Below are positions 1 through 9,250 of a stretch of DNA of 64,000 nt, piece after piece. Source of the stretch: Candidatus Proximibacter danicus (GTDB taxonomy: Bacteria; Pseudomonadota; Gammaproteobacteria; Burkholderiales; Rhodocyclaceae); NCBI GenBank assembly GCA_016710885.1, contig JADJUC010000004.1:1-64000 (forward strand). Direction: 5' to 3'. A model generated the notes under the pieces. It was given only the letters and a program-made list of their open reading frames with translations, was not told the origin of the DNA and searched no databases. Position 1 is the stretch's first letter. Each line of letters begins with the position of its first letter. A program made the position numbers and the translations under genes.

Positions 1-195
1 CGTCTCGATGCTCGCCACCTGGCTGTTCGGCCCGAGCGCCGCCACGATGGCCTGCTTGAGGCGATCGGTGGCCAATTGCCGCCCACCGATGCCGGCAGCA
101 ACGAGTACGGCGAGAAAGACGATCGTCCACAACAGCCAGCGGCGAGCGCGGGCGGGGTGGGAGGAGTCGGGTAAATGTGTGGGCAAGTCGCTCAT
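1..195 (-). CDS. Membrane-anchored protein, N-terminal part only
   Basis: The reverse strand encodes the first 65 residues of a protein cut by the window edge. After a polar N-terminus (about 18 residues) comes one hydrophobic segment at residues 20-38 (core LWTIVFLAVLVAAG), then a chain that looks extracytoplasmic. This is the topology of a signal anchor with a periplasmic body, as in AsmA-like or DUF748-like envelope proteins, but too little is visible to name a family. The start ATG at 193-195 is the only in-frame one upstream of the anchor. Confidence 0.55.
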   Translation of the reverse strand, partial: MSDLPTHLPDSSHPARARRWLLWTIVFLAVLVAAGIGGRQLATDRLKQAIVAALGPNSQVASIET

Positions 196-427
196 GATCG
201 GTCGTAGTCCGACGTTGGTTGTTGGCGATGCAGGTTTCGATACGAAGAAGTTATGCCGCAACCGGGTTCTTGTCCATCCTGGCGTTATCTTCTTCTCGCC
301 GCCCGTGCAAACCCGCCGAAGCCTTAAACTACACCCCCTGGAGGAACCCTGATGCGTCACCCCGGAGTATTCAAGCGCCAAGCGCCCACATGTGCGCCAT
401 GAGCGCACCTATCGTGTTCCGCGCCGC

Positions 428-1603
428 ATGAGCGCACATGCCCAACGCCGTGCGGCGCTAGATGGCTGGCTGGCTGCTCTGGCGCCGATCTGGATGCCGT
501 CGCCGTTCTGCGAGGCGCGGCCGGCCTGGTGCCACACCCATCCGGAACTCACCGAAGCCCTGCTCGACCTTGACGATCCGACGCTCGTCGCGCTGAGCGC
601 CGATGACGATGTCGCACGCGCCTTTCTGCTGCCCTACCTGCCCGCGCTCGCCGAGGTGCCGGCCCTGATCGCCTTGCCGGCGCGCGAGCTAGCGCCGGCG
701 CCCGTCAGCCACGCTGCCTGGGAATTCATCCCCGGCCGCAAGGCCGCGCAGATCGATGCTTTTGCCAATGCCGTCGGCGCGCCACAGGCACCGCTCGTCG
801 AATGGTGTGCCGGCAAGGGCCACCTCGGCCGGCGCTTCCTGATGAGCTGGGGTGGCGAGGCGAGGGCGCTCGAACGAAACGCTGTGCTTTGCCGCGAAGG
901 CGAGGCGCTATCGGCACGCGCCGGGCTGCAGCAACGTTTCACCGTTGCCGACGTGCTCGCCCCCGAGGCCGCCGCCAGCCTCGCTGGCGCCCACGCCATC
1001 GCCCTGCATGCCTGCGGCGACCTGCACCGGCGCCTGATCGACCTGGCCGGCCCCGCCGGCGCGCGTGCGCTCGATGTGGCGCCGTGCTGCTACCCGCTCG
1101 GCGCCGACGATCTCTACCGGCCACGCGGTGGCGCCAGCGCCTTGAAGCTTGACCGCAACGCGCTGCGCCTGGCCGTGACCGAAACCGTGACCGCCTCGCC
1201 GCGACTCGCTGCCGAAAGCGAACGCCTGTCAGCCTGGAAATTCGCCTTCATCGCCTTGCGCGAAGCGCATGCGCCCGGCGCCCCATACCGAACCTTCAAG
1301 CCCACGCCCGCCGTTTGGGCGGGCCGCGGCTTTGCCTTCTTCCTGCAATCGCTGGCCGCACGCGAACAGCTGCCGCTCGACGCGGAACTCGACTTCGCTG
1401 TTGCCGAAGCTGCCGGCTGGGCGCGCCACCGCGCTGCGCGCCGGCTGCAATTGCCTCGCCAGGCTTGCCGCCGCGCCATCGAAATCTGGCTGCTGCACGA
1501 CCTCGCGCTGGCGCTGGAAAACGCCGGCTTCGAAGCCGAGCTACACCGCTTCTGCCCGCGGACGCTGACGCCGAGGAATGTGATCGTGTCGGCGCGGCGT
1601 TAA
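428..1603 (+). CDS. SAM-dependent methyltransferase, Methyltransf_32 type
   Basis: This protein of about 391 residues has the Rossmann SAM motif VEWCAGKGHLGRRF near residue 124, a HACGDL motif near 194 and a CCYPL motif near 219. That HACGD/CCY combination is typical of the Methyltransf_32 family (related to METTL25/GSTCD), whose bacterial members have no established substrate. An ATG at 392 would add 12 arginine-rich residues; 428 is preferred because it matches a more ordinary N-terminus, but no ribosome binding site decides it. The gene stands alone, with a tRNA gene facing it downstream. Family assignment is by motif; substrate is unknown. Confidence 0.75.
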   Translation: MSAHAQRRAALDGWLAALAPIWMPSPFCEARPAWCHTHPELTEALLDLDDPTLVALSADDDVARAFLLPYLPALAEVPALIALPARELAPAPVSHAAWEFIPGRKAAQIDAFANAVGAPQAPLVEWCAGKGHLGRRFLMSWGGEARALERNAVLCREGEALSARAGLQQRFTVADVLAPEAAASLAGAHAIALHACGDLHRRLIDLAGPAGARALDVAPCCYPLGADDLYRPRGGASALKLDRNALRLAVTETVTASPRLAAESERLSAWKFAFIALREAHAPGAPYRTFKPTPAVWAGRGFAFFLQSLAAREQLPLDAELDFAVAEAAGWARHRAARRLQLPRQACRRAIEIWLLHDLALALENAGFEAELHRFCPRTLTPRNVIVSARR

Positions 1604-1678
1604 CGGCTGCGCGACGCTGCGTGTGCCTGCTGGAAATGTGTCGGGGAAGGTTGAACGGCGGGGTGTGGCGGAGGAAGG

Positions 1679-1753
1679 TGGTCCCCTCGACAGGAATCGA
1701 ACCTGTATCTGGCGCTTAGGAGGCGCCTGTTCTATCCATTGAACTACAAGGGG
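1679..1753 (-). tRNA. tRNA-Arg(CCT)
   Basis: The reverse strand folds as a cloverleaf: acceptor CCCCTTG paired with CGAGGGG, D-arm GTTC/GAAC, anticodon stem GGCGC/GCGCC around loop CTCCTAA (anticodon CCT), and T-arm ACAGG/CCTGT with loop TTCGATT. The CCA end is encoded. It reads the rare codon AGG. It lies between convergent flanks with no integrase nearby. Confidence 0.93.
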
Positions 1754-1900
1754 GCCAGGCGCGCATTGTAGCCGCTGCCGCCATTGCCGGCCAGTCCGTG
1801 CGTGCTTTCCGCGTGTGTTTACGTATGGCTCCGTGCGTTGATCCATCGCTTGACGCGGTAGAATGCGCCCTCGCAAACTTCAACCGCTCCGGCGTTCTTC

Positions 1901-3832
1901 ATGCCCTTCATCACCCTCAGCAATGCCTCGCTCGCCTTTGGCCATGTGCCCCTGCTTGACCACACCGATTTTCAGCTCGATCCGGGCGAGCGCGTTGCGC
2001 TGATCGGCCGCAACGGCACCGGCAAATCTTCGCTGCTGGCGGCGCTGGCCGGAAGTGGCGCGCTCGACGATGGCAGCGTCTGGCGGCAGCCGGGGGTGCG
2101 TATCGGCTACGTGTCGCAGGAGCCGCCCTTTGATCCGGAGCTGACGGTGTTCAAGGCCGTTGTCGCCGGCATGGGGGCAACCTCCGCCGTGCTTGCCGAA
2201 TACCACGAAGTTTCGCACCAGCTTTCCGAAGAGGGCGCTGACCACGAGACGCTGCTGGGCCGCCTGCACACGCTGCAAACCGAGCTTGAAGCGCTCGGCG
2301 CGTGGGAGCAGGAGTCGCAGGCGGAACGGGTCATTCAGCGCTTTTCGCTCGACCCCGATGCCCGCGTCGGCAGCCTTTCCGGCGGCCAGAAAAAACGCCT
2401 GGCACTGGCGCAGGCGCTGGCGGTCTCGCCCGATGTACTGCTCCTCGACGAGCCGACCAACCACCTCGACATCGCCGCCATCGAATGGCTGGAACAGCAA
2501 TTGATCGAGTCGAACCTGACGCTGCTCTTCATCACCCACGACCGGCGTTTCCTCGACCGCGTCGCAACGCGCATCGTCGAGCTGGATCGCGGCAAGCTGA
2601 TGAGTTGCCCCGGCAGCTTTGCCGAGTATCAGAAGCGCAAGGAGCAGATGCTCTACGACGAAGAAATCGTCAATGCAAAATTCGACAAGGTGCTGGCGCA
2701 GGAAGAGGTGTGGATTCGCACCGGCGTGAAAGCCCGGCGTACCCGCAACGAAGGCCGCGTGCTGCGCCTTGAGCAGCTGCGGCGCGAGCGTGCGGCGCGC
2801 CGGGAGCGGCAGGGCAAGGTTGAACTGGCAGTGGATGCCGGCGAGAAGAGCGGCCAGCTCGTGGCCGAACTGCAGCACGTGAGCAAGGGTTTTGGCGAGG
2901 GTGCAAACCAGAAAACGGTCATCCGCGATTTTTCCTGCCGCCTGATGCGCGGCGACAAGATCGGCCTGATCGGCGCCAACGGCGCCGGCAAGACAACCCT
3001 GCTGCGCCTCATCCTCGGCGAACTTGAGGCTGACGAAGGCACCGTCCGCCTCGGCACCAAGGTGCAGGTGGCGTATTTCGACCAGTTCCGCGCCCAGCTC
3101 GACCCGCAGGCAGCGCTGGTCGATGTCATCTCGCCGGGATCGGATTACGTCGAGATCGGCAACGAGAGAAAACACGTCATCAGCTACCTCGGCGATTTTC
3201 TCTTTGCGCCGCAGCGCGCCCGTTCGCCGGTCAAGTCGCTCTCCGGCGGCGAGCGCAACCGCCTGCTGCTGGCCCGCCTGTTCGCCCGCCCGGCTAACGT
3301 CATGGTGCTCGACGAGCCGACCAACGACCTCGACATCGAAACCCTGGAGTTGTTGGAAGAGCTATTGCAGGACTACAAAGGCACCCTGTTTGTGGTCAGC
3401 CACGACCGCGCCTTCCTCGATGCGGTGGTGACGCAGACAATCGCGGCCGAGGGCGATGGCGTCTGGCACGAATACGCCGGCGGCTACACCGACTGGGCCA
3501 ACTACCAGACACAACGCCGCGCTGACGCCGCTGCCGAAGCACAGGCTGCGAAGAGCCGGGAAGCGGCGAAACCCGCCGCCAAAGCGAAATCCGCAGCCGG
3601 CAACCGCCTCTCCTACAAGGACCAGCGCGAACTCGAAGCGCTGCCGGGCAAAATCGCGGCGCTTGAGGAAGAGCAGAAATCGCTCAGTGCCAAGCTCGAA
3701 GATCCGAAACTTTATGCCGGTGAGCCGCAGGCGGCCCAGGGGTTTGCCTCCCGCCTGACAGAAATCGACGACGAACTGCTGGTGCTGCTTGAGCGCTGGG
3801 AGGCGCTGGAAGCGATGGCGGGGCGGAGCTGA
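1901..3832 (+). CDS. uup: ABC-F family ATPase Uup
   Basis: A 643-residue soluble ATPase with two ABC domains and no membrane segment. Domain 1 has Walker A GRNGTGKSS (about residue 36), signature LSGGQKKR (about 158) and Walker B LLLDEPTNHLD (about 180). Domain 2 has GANGAGKTT (about 357), LSGGERNR (about 446) and MVLDEPTNDLD (about 467). The last 90 residues are charged and helical, like the Uup C-terminal coiled coil that binds DNA, and this separates it from other ABC-F proteins. Uup is linked to ribosome function and to precise excision of transposons. The DUF1415 gene starts directly on its stop codon. Confidence 0.93.
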   Translation: MPFITLSNASLAFGHVPLLDHTDFQLDPGERVALIGRNGTGKSSLLAALAGSGALDDGSVWRQPGVRIGYVSQEPPFDPELTVFKAVVAGMGATSAVLAEYHEVSHQLSEEGADHETLLGRLHTLQTELEALGAWEQESQAERVIQRFSLDPDARVGSLSGGQKKRLALAQALAVSPDVLLLDEPTNHLDIAAIEWLEQQLIESNLTLLFITHDRRFLDRVATRIVELDRGKLMSCPGSFAEYQKRKEQMLYDEEIVNAKFDKVLAQEEVWIRTGVKARRTRNEGRVLRLEQLRRERAARRERQGKVELAVDAGEKSGQLVAELQHVSKGFGEGANQKTVIRDFSCRLMRGDKIGLIGANGAGKTTLLRLILGELEADEGTVRLGTKVQVAYFDQFRAQLDPQAALVDVISPGSDYVEIGNERKHVISYLGDFLFAPQRARSPVKSLSGGERNRLLLARLFARPANVMVLDEPTNDLDIETLELLEELLQDYKGTLFVVSHDRAFLDAVVTQTIAAEGDGVWHEYAGGYTDWANYQTQRRADAAAEAQAAKSREAAKPAAKAKSAAGNRLSYKDQRELEALPGKIAALEEEQKSLSAKLEDPKLYAGEPQAAQGFASRLTEIDDELLVLLERWEALEAMAGRS

Positions 3833-4438
3833 GTGACAGACTCGCCCGCGCTACCTGCCGTCCTGATGCCGCCCGCCGACTCAGCGGCAACGGCTGCAAT
3901 TGTCGCCGCCACGCAGGCCTGGCTGGAGCGTGCAGTGATCGGCCTCAACCTGTGCCCGTTCGCCAAGGCGGTGCATGTCAAGCTGCAAATTCGCTATGCC
4001 GTCACCGCCGCGCAGACCGCAGACGAACTGCTGGCGGAACTGGCGCAGGAACTGCAGCTACTGGCAGCTACCGACCCCAAGGTGCTTGATACCACGCTGC
4101 TGATTCATCCGCAGGCGATGGGCGAATTTCTCGATTTCCATTTCTTTCTCGCCGAGGCGGATGCACTCATCCGCAATCTGGGGTTCGATGGTGTCTTCCA
4201 GATTGCCAGCCTGCACCCGCGTTACGAATTTGCCGGCAGTGCGCCGGACGATATCGAAAATTTCACCAACCGCGCGCCCTATCCGATGCTGCACCTGCTG
4301 CGCGAAGCAAGCATCGACCGCGCCGTTGCCGCCTTCCCGGATGCTGCCGATATCTTCGAGAAAAACATCGAGACCCTGAACCGGCTTGGCCACGAAGGTT
4401 GGCGCAGGCTATGGCTGGACGACACGCCAAAGGGGTAA
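3833..4438 (+). CDS. DUF1415 domain-containing protein
   Basis: A 201-residue protein whose core (WLERAVIGLNLCPFAK near residues 28-43, a FLDFHFFLAEAD stretch, and FQIASLHPRYEF) matches the DUF1415 family, of unknown function. The GTG start follows the uup TGA with no gap, and a GGAG about seven bases upstream inside the end of uup supports it, so the two genes are probably translationally coupled. The conserved cysteine in NLCPF is present. No signal peptide or membrane segment is visible. Confidence 0.82.
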   Translation: MTDSPALPAVLMPPADSAATAAIVAATQAWLERAVIGLNLCPFAKAVHVKLQIRYAVTAAQTADELLAELAQELQLLAATDPKVLDTTLLIHPQAMGEFLDFHFFLAEADALIRNLGFDGVFQIASLHPRYEFAGSAPDDIENFTNRAPYPMLHLLREASIDRAVAAFPDAADIFEKNIETLNRLGHEGWRRLWLDDTPKG

Positions 4439-4493
4439 GTGGGGTGTTTGTCATGCAGGGCTTGCCCCTGCGGCGCATGCCTTTCTGCACACT

Positions 4494-4994
4494 TCATCGG
4501 CCATGCTCCCATGCTGCAAACCATTCCGTTAGCGGGCGGCTTTCACCCAGGCTGGCGAGTCGCTGATCGATCGCATCGTGGTTGCCCCAGACGACGTCGT
4601 TCAGCGCACCTTCGGTAACGCGTGTTTCGATGTCGCTGCAATAGAGCCCCTTGTCGCGTTGCACGTAAAAGCCGTAGCTGCGACAGGCGACTGGGCGCTG
4701 CGCATAAACCGGGCAAGCTCCGGTGGTCTGCTCCAGCAGCGGGCAGACGACGGGGCGCGATGGCTGGGTTGCCAAAGCCAGCATCTCCCGAGCGATTTCG
4801 GCAAGTCGCTCTGGTGGCAGCGCCGCCAGCCCCTCCCGCAGCAAATTCCATTCGATTTCCGTCAGCTGGGGGATCTCGGCGAGCCGCCGGCAGCAGCTGT
4901 CACAGCCCTTTCCACACAGCCAGTCCGGGTGGTTGCCGCGGATATGGTCGACGCGTGCATCGATATCGGTGTGAAGCCGGGTGAGCGTGATCAT
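4494..4994 (-). CDS. YkgJ family cysteine cluster protein
   Basis: A 166-residue protein with the cysteine pattern of the YkgJ/CxxCxxCC family: CGKGCDSCCR at residues 27-36, then C-P-L-L (about 84), GACPVYAQRPVACRSYGF (about 92-109) and YCSD. These cysteines are thought to bind a zinc ion or an iron-sulfur cluster; the cellular role is unknown. It is on the minus strand upstream of two other small minus-strand genes, the second of which is also cysteine-bearing. The start is chosen because the cysteine motif lies just downstream of it. Strong family match, function unassigned. Confidence 0.85.
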   Translation of the reverse strand: MITLTRLHTDIDARVDHIRGNHPDWLCGKGCDSCCRRLAEIPQLTEIEWNLLREGLAALPPERLAEIAREMLALATQPSRPVVCPLLEQTTGACPVYAQRPVACRSYGFYVQRDKGLYCSDIETRVTEGALNDVVWGNHDAIDQRLASLGESRPLTEWFAAWEHGR

Positions 4995-5015
4995 GGTTCT
5001 GGTTTTTCCCGCATT

Positions 5016-5222
5016 TCAGCGCTGTCGATGGCCGGGCAGCTTCGGCTGGAAATAAAGGCACGGCTGCCCGGAAGCCTCAATCACGTCGTCGATGGGTTGG
5101 CGGTAGCTCTTGAAATTCAGGGCATTGCAGCCATAGGGAAATTGCACGTCGTGGGTGATGAAGTAGTGGATACACCGGTTACACCGGGGAGTGTCGTCGG
5201 GCGCGGGCTTGTCTGTTTCCAT
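5016..5222 (-). CDS. Small cysteine-containing protein (68 aa)
   Basis: A 68-residue basic protein with the pattern RCNRCIHYFITHD, then FPYGCNALNFKS and SGQPCLYFQPK, so four cysteines that could bind one metal ion. Similar small proteins occur in betaproteobacteria and are sometimes labelled uracil-DNA glycosylase, a label this sequence gives no support for because no glycosylase motif is present. It lies directly upstream of the YkgJ gene on the same strand with a gap of about 20 bases, so the two may be co-transcribed. Function unknown. Confidence 0.7.
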   Translation of the reverse strand: METDKPAPDDTPRCNRCIHYFITHDVQFPYGCNALNFKSYRQPIDDVIEASGQPCLYFQPKLPGHRQR

Positions 5223-5285
5223 GATGGGTCGGCAGTAAAACGGATCAGGCGCATCGTCACACTGCTAAAAGGCTGTGTCCAGTGC

Positions 5286-5675
5286 TTAGGCGGGCGGCAC
5301 CTGGTCGGGTTGGGCAGCATCCAGCACACGCTCGCATTCCAGCATCAGGGTGCTGCCGATTTCCGAGGCGTAGTTGGCATCAAGCGACTCCTGCATCTCG
5401 TGGGCGGTATACAGCCCCGCTTCCCGCGAGAGGGAGGCCGCGATCTGCCGGGCGAGGTCGTCGCTCAGGGCTGACAGGTGCTTTCGGTCTGCCAGCGGCA
5501 GGCTGCGTTTTGTCCGGTTCAGCCAGTCACCGGCAAGGCTTGCGCCCTGTGCGTCGGTCAGCCACTGGCCGTGCTCGTAATAGGCGGTCAGGCGTTCGGC
5601 GACGAGAGCGAAAATCAGTGCGATCTGTGTCCCGCGTGCGCTTGCCGGCAGGGGAGGGGTGTCGTCCCTGTTCAT
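5286..5675 (-). CDS. Hypothetical protein (129 aa)
   Basis: A 129-residue, mostly helical soluble protein starting MNRDDTPPLPAS; a longer frame would add 14 residues upstream but crosses a region with poor coding character. Visible features are an N-terminal AERLTAYYEHGQWLTD segment and a C-terminal stretch rich in acidic residues ending in DQVPPA. No motif points to a family. It is the first of three small minus-strand genes (this one, the 68-residue protein, YkgJ) that may form one unit. Confidence 0.55.
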   Translation of the reverse strand: MNRDDTPPLPASARGTQIALIFALVAERLTAYYEHGQWLTDAQGASLAGDWLNRTKRSLPLADRKHLSALSDDLARQIAASLSREAGLYTAHEMQESLDANYASEIGSTLMLECERVLDAAQPDQVPPA

Positions 5676-5735
5676 TTGCTGCGTTCTTTCGGTTGGCGTT
5701 GGCTCGCACCCTAGCACAGGCCTTGTTGAACGACC

Positions 5736-5945
5736 TTACCCCATTGCTCGCGCGTATGTCGCCTTGTCTGTTTCGTAGCAGGCGCAAGAGGCGCCTTCTA
5801 GGCCGTCGCGGTCGAGAATTCTGACATTTCCACGGTGGTAGCTGATCAGTTTCCGCTTCTGGAGTGCTGTCGCCGCCTTGGTGACGCCAACACGACGAAC
5901 CCCGAGCATGCAGGCCAGAAATTCGTGGGTGACATGAACCGGCAA
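5736..5945 (-). pseudogene. Crp/Fnr-type regulator, C-terminal HTH remnant
   Basis: The 69-residue frame begins MPVHVTHEFLACMLGVRRV and continues through an ALQKRKLISYHRGN wing to RDGLEGASCACY. This is the C-terminal winged-helix half of a Crp/Fnr family regulator of the type whose full form has an N-terminal cyclic-nucleotide-binding domain. That domain is missing: a TAA sits one codon upstream of the apparent TTG start, and only about 150 bases separate the fragment from the divergent response-regulator gene. It is best read as a remnant rather than a stand-alone regulator, although the HTH itself is intact. Confidence 0.65.
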
Positions 5946-6095
5946 TTACGCCGGGCAGGATACGAGACCGGAAAAACTGGCTGGATCTGACCGCGAGGTG
6001 ATCCCCGGGCGGGATCCTTTTTTCCAGCAGGCACAAAATGCGCCCCAAAGTGGTCTATATTTGCGTCACGAAATTGACGTGTAAAGAGACTCCTC

Positions 6096-7475
6096 GTGCA
6101 AGATGATCTTTCTTATGAAAGCCTGCAACACCAGGTGGAGCGAATCCGGGCGCTGATCAGCCCCGTGCTGAGTGCCTTGCTGGTCTCGCCGGAAGTGACG
6201 ATTCCCGCCCATCTGACGACAGCGCTCCTCGATTTTCATATCGCTACCAAGCGCCACGCCAGCCTGGCGCAGGTTGGTGAAACGGCGCGCTCGCTGGCCA
6301 GCCTGCTGCATCACTCCGGTGATCAGACGCCGAGTGAGCAGGAGCGTCTTCAGATCACGGTGCTGATCGAAAACCTGTTGCAGGAACTCATGCCCTCCAC
6401 GGCCGAGTTGCCCGTGGAGACGCGCCGCCCGCTGGTGACGCCGATCTCGCCTTCGTCGGCCACCGTAAATCGGCGCATTGCACTGTACGTCGATAGCGGT
6501 TCGCTGCAGGTCATGCTGAACGAAACACTGACCCAGGCCGGTTTCGAACCGGTCCGCATCGATTCGCTCGAACAATTTGCAGCAATGGAGGCGGCGCAAG
6601 CGCCGGCAGCCATCATCGCCGACCTTAGTCTCTGCCAGTTGCATCCTCAGTCAGCCACCGTCTTTGCCAACTTGCGCCGGCGCTTTTCCCCGTCGCCACA
6701 CTTGTTTTGTGTCGCGCCTTCGGATGATATTCCCGCGCGTCTGGAAGCAGTTCGTCTGGGGGCTACCCGCTTTTTGCCGCAGCCGGTGGACACCGCGCGG
6801 CTGATCGCCATCATCAAGGGCGTGACCGTGCAGATACCGGCCAGGCCATTCCGTGTGGTGATGGTGGAGGACGACCCGTTCCTTGGCGAGGTCTACCGCG
6901 ACGGGCTGGTGCATGCCGGCATCGAGATCTGCGTGGTTAACGACCCGCTGCTGGCGCCCGCACGCATCGCCGAGTTTCAGCCAGATCTGGTGGTCAGCGA
7001 TCTTTTCATGCCCGGCTGCAACGGTTTCGAACTGCTGGCGCTGCTGCGTCAGGATGAAACGCTGGCTGACACGCCGATCATGCTGTTGTCGAGCGAGCCG
7101 GATGTCGAGCGCCGGCTGGAGGCGTTGGATCTCGGCGCTGACGATTTTCTTCTCAAGCCGGTGGACATGCCGCTGCTGGTGAGCACCGTCGTTGCGCGTG
7201 CCAAGCGGGCGCGCATGCTCAAGCGCAGCCGCAGCGAGTACCGCCGCGTACTCGAGCGCATGCGCGAAATGGAGCCTTACCTGCCTGATAGTTTTCCTGG
7301 CTTGCCGGCGGCGGAAATGACGTTCGACGACCTGCTGTTCACCGAAACCATCAACATGGACGATTACGTTGTTGGCGAGGTGGCGCGCGAGGATCTCGGC
7401 GAATTCGGTGTGTCGAGCGATTTTGGCGGGGATGCGGGCAGGGATTCACGGCCGCCGCCGCTCAAGCCAGTCTGA
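6096..7475 (+). CDS. Response regulator with two receiver domains
   Basis: A 459-residue protein starting at GTG. After a helical N-terminal region (1-125) come two CheY-like receivers. The first (about 128-240) is degenerate: it has ADLSL at the acceptor position, but the acidic pair is reduced to one Asp and the conserved Lys is Gln (LPQPVD). The second (about 250-370) is canonical, with VVMVEDD, acceptor Asp in VSDLFMPG (about 302) and the Lys in LLKPVD (about 354). The last 90 residues carry no DNA-binding or enzymatic domain, so output is probably protein contact. It faces an HDOD gene 22 bases away. Confidence 0.85.
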   Translation: MQDDLSYESLQHQVERIRALISPVLSALLVSPEVTIPAHLTTALLDFHIATKRHASLAQVGETARSLASLLHHSGDQTPSEQERLQITVLIENLLQELMPSTAELPVETRRPLVTPISPSSATVNRRIALYVDSGSLQVMLNETLTQAGFEPVRIDSLEQFAAMEAAQAPAAIIADLSLCQLHPQSATVFANLRRRFSPSPHLFCVAPSDDIPARLEAVRLGATRFLPQPVDTARLIAIIKGVTVQIPARPFRVVMVEDDPFLGEVYRDGLVHAGIEICVVNDPLLAPARIAEFQPDLVVSDLFMPGCNGFELLALLRQDETLADTPIMLLSSEPDVERRLEALDLGADDFLLKPVDMPLLVSTVVARAKRARMLKRSRSEYRRVLERMREMEPYLPDSFPGLPAAEMTFDDLLFTETINMDDYVVGEVAREDLGEFGVSSDFGGDAGRDSRPPPLKPV

Positions 7476-7497
7476 CGCTTTTCAGCCTTGAAGCTTC

Positions 7498-8394
7498 TCA
7501 GGCGGATGGTGCCGGGGGCGTTTCTGCAGCCTCCGGTGGCGGCATCAGCGGTATCGGCAGCAACTGGGCCTTTTCTTCGTCGGAGAGTCTGAGGCGGTCG
7601 ATCAGCGAATCGCGGTTGAGGTGCAGCAGTTTTTCGATAGCCGCAAAGTCGTCCGGTATTGCTGCGTCGTTCCAGCCGTTGGCTGAATGGCGGGCGAGGT
7701 CGGCTGCCAGCAAAACGTTGCGAATGCGCGGGTGGTCGGCGTGCGAGGGATCGATCAGGTTCGACAGCAGTTGTGGCAGGTGCCAGGTGCGGCACAGCGC
7801 CAGTTGCAGGTCGATGAGCTGGATGCCGAGCACCCGTTCCTGAGCGACCGTGCTGCGCAGGCTGCGGTCGGCCTTCTGCATGTCGCGGATGTCGACAGCC
7901 AGCTTGGGGGCAAAGACCCACAACAGGATTTCGGCGAGGTCGTGCAGCAGCGCGGCGATGGTTACTTCTTCAACATTCAGGTCTTGCCGCCACAGCGCCC
8001 ATTCGTGAGCATAGTGAGCCGCCCGCTGTACGCGGCGAATGATCTGCAGCGTGCCGAGCATGGCCTGTGGCTCGGTTTTCAGCATGTCCTCGACGGTGTC
8101 GAGATCCTTGAATTTTTCAAAGAACGGCTCCACGCCGACCATCATCACTGCACTGGCAATGGTGGTGATGTCGCTGCGCAGACTCTTGCCGGCAAAGGGC
8201 TGAATGAAGGTCAGCACCTTGACGGTCATCAGCGGGTCCTGCAGGACCACGCGGGCGACTTCGCGGCCGTTCACGCGGTCGATCTTCGCGCGCATCTGAT
8301 CGAGCTGGCGGGCCGTGTGGCGTAGCACAGGCAAGTCGGCGCCGCTGAAAAACAGCAACCAGGTTTCGAGATCCTGCAGCGGATGGGTCAGCAT
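7498..8394 (-). CDS. HDOD domain-containing protein
   Basis: A 298-residue protein of the HDOD family (HD-like fold lacking the catalytic metal site), used in signalling and often encoded beside response regulators. Supporting stretches are VVLQDPLMTVKVLTFI near residue 50, SDITTIASAVMMVGVEPFF near 75-95 and AALLHDLAEILLWVFAP near 147-163, where HD is followed by an altered pattern. The C-terminus is a proline- and alanine-rich tail. It is convergent with the double-receiver regulator, so the two form a plausible signalling pair. Confidence 0.82.
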   Translation of the reverse strand: MLTHPLQDLETWLLFFSGADLPVLRHTARQLDQMRAKIDRVNGREVARVVLQDPLMTVKVLTFIQPFAGKSLRSDITTIASAVMMVGVEPFFEKFKDLDTVEDMLKTEPQAMLGTLQIIRRVQRAAHYAHEWALWRQDLNVEEVTIAALLHDLAEILLWVFAPKLAVDIRDMQKADRSLRSTVAQERVLGIQLIDLQLALCRTWHLPQLLSNLIDPSHADHPRIRNVLLAADLARHSANGWNDAAIPDDFAAIEKLLHLNRDSLIDRLRLSDEEKAQLLPIPLMPPPEAAETPPAPSA

Positions 8395-8441
8395 GGTTTT
8401 TACTTCACTATGCGCATGAAATTCGGAGGCTAATTCACTGA

Positions 8442-9250
8442 TTAGGAAACAACAGTGTTGATTGCAGGATGGTACTCGCAGGCCTGACCCGATTCAAGCG
8501 CGGCCTGCCAGCCAAGCGTTTGCATCAGCGTGGCAAACGGGCCGGAAAGCGGTGCGGTGATCTGCAGTTGGACGCCGCTGAGCGGGTGTGCAAACGACAT
8601 CTCGGCACAGTGCAGGAGCAGTCGCGCGCAGCCGGTGTGCGCGGCAAAGGCGCGGTTGTGTTGCCCCTTGCCGTAGGTGGCGTCGCCGATGATGGGGTGG
8701 GCGATATGTTTGAGATGGCGGCGGATCTGGTGCCGGCGTCCGGTTTCCGGCATCAGTTCGAGCAGGGCGTAGCGGCTGCTTGGATAACGGTCGTTGGCCA
8801 GCGGCAGCTCGACCGTGGCGAGCCGGCGCCAGTGGGTACATGCCGCCTGCGGCAGATTTTCGGCGCGCGGTCCACCCATTCGGCACCGTCCGGCTGGCGC
8901 TTCAGCGCGTGATCGATGCAGCCTGCTTCGTCGGGCCAGCCGCGTACTACGGCGAGATAGCGCTTGCCTACCTCCTGGGCAGCAAAGGCATCCGAGAGTG
9001 TGCGCGCGGTCTGGCGGTCGAGCGCGAAGACGAGGACACCTGAGGTGCCGCGATCAAGCCGATGCACCGGTGACACCGGCTGGCCGATCTGGTCGCGCAG
9101 CAATTGCACGGCAAAGCGCGTTTCATGCCGGTCGAGGACCGTGCGGTGCACGAGCAGGCCGGCCGGTTTGTCGATGATCACCAGTTGCTCGTCGCGGTAA
9201 AGGATCGTGAGTTCGTCAGCAGGGGTGGGGGGCTCTGGCAGCGGTAGCAT
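8442..9250 (-). pseudogene. truC: tRNA pseudouridine(65) synthase TruC-like, frameshifted
   Basis: Two overlapping frames together make a full RluA-family synthase. The N-terminal frame (9250 down to about 8865) has LVIIDKPAGLLVHRT and the catalytic PVHRLDRGTSGVLVFA; the C-terminal frame (about 8867 to 8442) has YALLELMPETGRRHQIRRHL and HPIIGDATYGKGQHNR. The HRLD aspartate is present. Length and order fit TruC, which modifies U65 of tRNAs. The frame changes in the CGCGCG run at 8862-8869; adding one base there would restore an uninterrupted protein of about 270 residues. It is either a real pseudogene or a base-call error. Confidence 0.8.

Noticed and set aside
1880..3175. Minus-strand open frame of 431 codons opposite uup
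   Set aside because: A shadow of the GC-rich uup gene; no recognisable domain.
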